Below are positions 23,141-25,320 of a stretch of DNA of 25,320 nucleotides, in pieces (the first letter of the stretch is position 1; the number at the start of each line of letters is the position of its first letter). The stretch spans positions 1 to 25,320 of the forward strand of contig CAYGUK010000054.1 of the NCBI GenBank assembly GCA_964352985.1, in the 5' to 3' direction. This stretch comes from CAYGUK01 sp964352985 (GTDB lineage: Bacteria; Pseudomonadota; Gammaproteobacteria; JAHCLG01). A program made the position numbers and the translations under genes. Below the pieces are notes generated by a model. The model saw nothing but the letters and a program-made list of their open reading frames with translations. It did no database searches and was not told the DNA's origin.

Positions 23141-24607
23141 ATGCAACACTTTATCAGAAATAAAATAAAGACGATGAAAAATTCAATTGCTTTATTGCAA
23201 GGCCGTTACGTTTTGCTGTTTTTAGCGCTATTTTGTAACAGCGCATTTACACAAATTAAAAAAGTCCCTTGTTGGTTTAATCAGCATAATGCTCAACTAA
23301 GTTGCTATTATGAAACACATCTTAATCAACAATTTCCAGTCGTTACCCTTCATCATGATAAAACTAAAAAACTGGATTCTCCGATACTTTTTATTGATGG
23401 TGGACCTGGGCAAAAAACATTGAGTTATCCCAATTCCTCACAAGCCATGCAAACTTTACTCGAACACACATTGACTTGGCGCCAACATCGCGATGTGATT
23501 TTTTTTACCACACGAGGTGTTGGACTTGCTAAGCCAAATTTGCAATGTTTGGAATGGGATGAGTTAGCCAAACGCGAAAAAGGTCAGGCGCTCACCACGC
23601 TCGAAGTTAATCAACTAAAAGTTAATGCGTTACTCGCCTGCCATCAACGACTTAGCAAAAAAGGCATTCAGTTTAATCACTATAATACGCAGGCGATAGT
23701 GGGTGATATTCATGCCTTATTAGCTGATTTACATATTCATCGAGTCAACCTCTATGCGATTTCATATGGCGGTCGCGTGGCTTTGAATTTAATGCGTGAG
23801 TATCCGCGATTAGTGCGCTCAACTATTTTAGATTCACCGGATTTGCCCAATTCCCATCACCTCACCGATATGCCAGAGCTTGCTAACCATAGTTTTCAGT
23901 TGTTATTTAAAACGTTTCAAAAAGCTCATCCAGACTTATCACTTACTTTTCAACAAACCTTTGACTCACTGCAAACCCAGCCTGTTCTTCTCAAGACACA
24001 TAATAATCAGGGTGAAAAAATCAATGTGTTACTAAATGGTGTGGTGTTTGCCAATGCAATTTTTAATGCCATGCATGATGAAGAACTCATCCCAACTTTA
24101 CCCGATATTATTGAACAAACCAGAGCACATCACTTTGAAGCCATCGCAGGCATTCTCGCGCCGCCCATTAATCCAGAAAATAATATCAGTCTCGGCATGG
24201 CAGTAAGTGTTGAATGCCATGATGATTTTCCATTTGAAGATAAAGGGTTAATCCAAAAAGAATTAAAAACACTCACCCCGGCCAGTAGTTTATTACTCAC
24301 CAATATCGACAGATTAGTGTGTGATAACTGGCAAGCTGGAAAAGCAAACGAAGCGACAAGACAATTCACCTCAATTAAAATCCCAACACTCATTTTATCG
24401 GGGAAATTTGATCCCATCACGCCACCTTTTAAAGTGCAACAGTTAATCGATTATATTGCACCCAGTTATTTTTTTGTGTTCAATCACGCGAGTCATGATG
24501 TTTTAGATAACAACACTTGCGCTCGGAAAATTGTGAAGCGATTTATTGAGAATATTAATCAAAGTCCAATGCTGCCTTGTTTTCAGCAGCAGGATAATAT
24601 CGAATAG
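23141..24607 (+). CDS. Secreted alpha/beta hydrolase (S33 proline iminopeptidase-like)
   Basis: The 488-aa protein runs from ATG 23141. An equally plausible ATG 23174 gives 477 aa and a better signal peptide (MKNSIALLQGRYVLLFLALF). The alpha/beta hydrolase core has the oxyanion loop DGGPGQ (normally HGGPG in S33 enzymes), nucleophile S208 in YAISYGG (an atypical AxSxG elbow), D424 in SGKFDPITPP and H452 in NHASHDV. The layout with a large cap insertion resembles tripeptidyl/prolyl aminopeptidases of the S33 family. The preserved triad suggests an active enzyme. The signal peptide places it in the periplasm or outside, where it may digest peptides or esters. Numbers are from the longer start. 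The downstream minus-strand gene converges, 3 nt away. Confidence 0.82.
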   Translation: MQHFIRNKIKTMKNSIALLQGRYVLLFLALFCNSAFTQIKKVPCWFNQHNAQLSCYYETHLNQQFPVVTLHHDKTKKLDSPILFIDGGPGQKTLSYPNSSQAMQTLLEHTLTWRQHRDVIFFTTRGVGLAKPNLQCLEWDELAKREKGQALTTLEVNQLKVNALLACHQRLSKKGIQFNHYNTQAIVGDIHALLADLHIHRVNLYAISYGGRVALNLMREYPRLVRSTILDSPDLPNSHHLTDMPELANHSFQLLFKTFQKAHPDLSLTFQQTFDSLQTQPVLLKTHNNQGEKINVLLNGVVFANAIFNAMHDEELIPTLPDIIEQTRAHHFEAIAGILAPPINPENNISLGMAVSVECHDDFPFEDKGLIQKELKTLTPASSLLLTNIDRLVCDNWQAGKANEATRQFTSIKIPTLILSGKFDPITPPFKVQQLIDYIAPSYFFVFNHASHDVLDNNTCARKIVKRFIENINQSPMLPCFQQQDNIE

Positions 24608-24610
24608 AAT

Positions 24611-25249
24611 CTATTGTCTAGGACTTGATGGGGAAGATAATTGAGAACAAGGCGATGAAGGTGGCGTACTCTCTTCCTCTACGCTCGAAAGACTAGATTG
24701 AGGTTTAAAATTAATTTTTGCAAGTTCTCTCAAAGACCATTTTAATAACGAATGTTTATTAGTAGAATTTAATTCACTAGAAACAATTGCTGCTACTAAA
24801 TTTGGATAGTTTTTGAGTTTAATATCTAATTGAAATCTCTTATTAACATTAATACCCGCTGCGCCAATCATACCATTTTCTATGATAGTGCCAATTTCAG
24901 CCTCAAAAGAACCATAAATAATGATTAAAAACTGAGTTAATAATTTGAGATTATCTAAAGACTCTTGTTCAGCCTCAAGTTTTAATCTTGATTCAGAGAT
25001 GGGGGTTATTATAATTGAGTTTAGCTCCTTTAATGCGGCCGGTTTTTCCCTAGTATCCTTTACCAAAGCCGAATCCAACTTTTTTAAAACAAGGCTAACT
25101 TCGTTTTGATGAATTAATTTTAAAACATCATCAACAACAATACTTGTATCAGATTGTAAAAATTTCAATATATTTCTAAATGCTTGTCGATATTTAGTTA
25201 AAATATCGACAGTAGTTTGAGAATCAGATCTAGGCTTTTTCGTAAACAT
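24611..25249 (-). CDS. Unknown protein with Ser/Pro-rich tail, possible secreted effector
   Basis: The 212-aa protein has no N-terminal signal peptide and no clear membrane span, although a hydrophobic stretch near 105-112 (QFLIIIYG) stands out. Residues 10-160 are mostly helical and charged, with leucine/isoleucine heptad-like spacing. The C-terminal 35 residues are markedly different: KPQSSLSSVEEESTPPSSP and then another Ser/Pro run ending PRQ. A short glutamate block next to a flexible Ser-rich C-terminus is a feature of Dot/Icm (type IVB) substrates in Legionella and Coxiella, which makes this a candidate effector only. I recognise no domain. An inverted repeat lies just upstream of its start. 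The ribosome site is weak. Confidence 0.58.
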   Translation of the reverse strand: MFTKKPRSDSQTTVDILTKYRQAFRNILKFLQSDTSIVVDDVLKLIHQNEVSLVLKKLDSALVKDTREKPAALKELNSIIITPISESRLKLEAEQESLDNLKLLTQFLIIIYGSFEAEIGTIIENGMIGAAGINVNKRFQLDIKLKNYPNLVAAIVSSELNSTNKHSLLKWSLRELAKINFKPQSSLSSVEEESTPPSSPCSQLSSPSSPRQ

Positions 25250-25266
25250 AATTTTAATTCTTATTT

Positions 25267-25294
25267 AACTATTCAGCATAAATGCTAAATAGTT
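25267..25294. repeat. Inverted repeat upstream of the 25249 gene
   Basis: AACTATTCAGCAT (25267-25279) and its near-complement ATGCTAAATAGTT (25282-25294) form a 13-bp inverted repeat with one mismatch and a 2-nt spacer. It begins 18 bp before the ATG. There is no T-tract, so an operator or a leader hairpin in the mRNA is more likely than a terminator. Confidence 0.5.
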
Positions 25295-25320
25295 ACCCTG
25301 ATAATACTGCCTAACCTGGC

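Noticed and set aside
1..25320. Mobile elements, prophage, tRNA or rRNA genes and CRISPR arrays
   Set aside because: I found no transposase or integrase reading frame, no regularly spaced repeats and no cloverleaf-like sequence. Gene order and composition look uniform apart from the first 40 bases.

Overview
The window is AT-rich (roughly one third G+C by eye) and densely packed with genes on both strands. Its gene content is that of a gammaproteobacterium: a riboflavin operon with a full-length RibBA, TamA/TamB, a PerM/AI-2E family protein, DUF2845 proteins, a GadC-like antiporter and many small secreted orphan proteins. The AT richness, the DUF2845 protein and the orphan secretome suggest the Legionellales (Legionella/Coxiella/Berkiella-like, possibly host-associated). 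That placement is inference. I see no rRNA, tRNA, CRISPR, insertion sequence or phage gene.

Layout. 1-208: 3' end of a Bcp-type peroxiredoxin and its terminator. 209-601: about 400 bp with no recognisable gene. 608-931: small secreted orphan. 938-4595 (minus): operon of a PerM-like membrane protein, a soluble three-PAS histidine kinase (TTG start) and a FixJ-type response regulator. 4689-8592 (minus): riboflavin operon, a secreted orphan followed by ribD, ribE, ribBA and ribH, with adjacent or overlapping junctions and no visible FMN riboswitch. 8879-9526 (minus): periplasmic tandem DUF2845 protein with a histidine-rich linker. 9573-12216 (minus): a saccharopine-dehydrogenase-fold enzyme and an ALDH7 enzyme, a plausible route from lysine to aminoadipate.

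12322-17677 (plus): a secreted cysteine-containing orphan, then tamA and tamB for outer-membrane protein assembly. 17820-18395 (plus): unknown membrane protein. 18438-19301 (minus): LysR regulator, divergent from a plus-strand cluster (19395-21622) of a Cys/His-rich small secreted protein, an APC-family amino acid antiporter and another secreted orphan, closed by a hairpin. 21694-23019 (minus): MFS transporter. 23141-24607 (plus): secreted S33-type alpha/beta hydrolase. 24611-25249 (minus): unknown protein with a Ser/Pro-rich tail, a possible secreted effector.

Most of the window is a conserved chromosomal backbone (flavin synthesis, envelope assembly, amino acid metabolism) interleaved with lineage-specific secreted proteins. 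The most informative unexplained parts are the LysR/small-protein/antiporter cluster, the His-rich DUF2845 protein, the secreted protein leading the rib operon, the PerM-kinase-regulator operon and the C-terminal effector candidate. No single feature proves a wholly new system.
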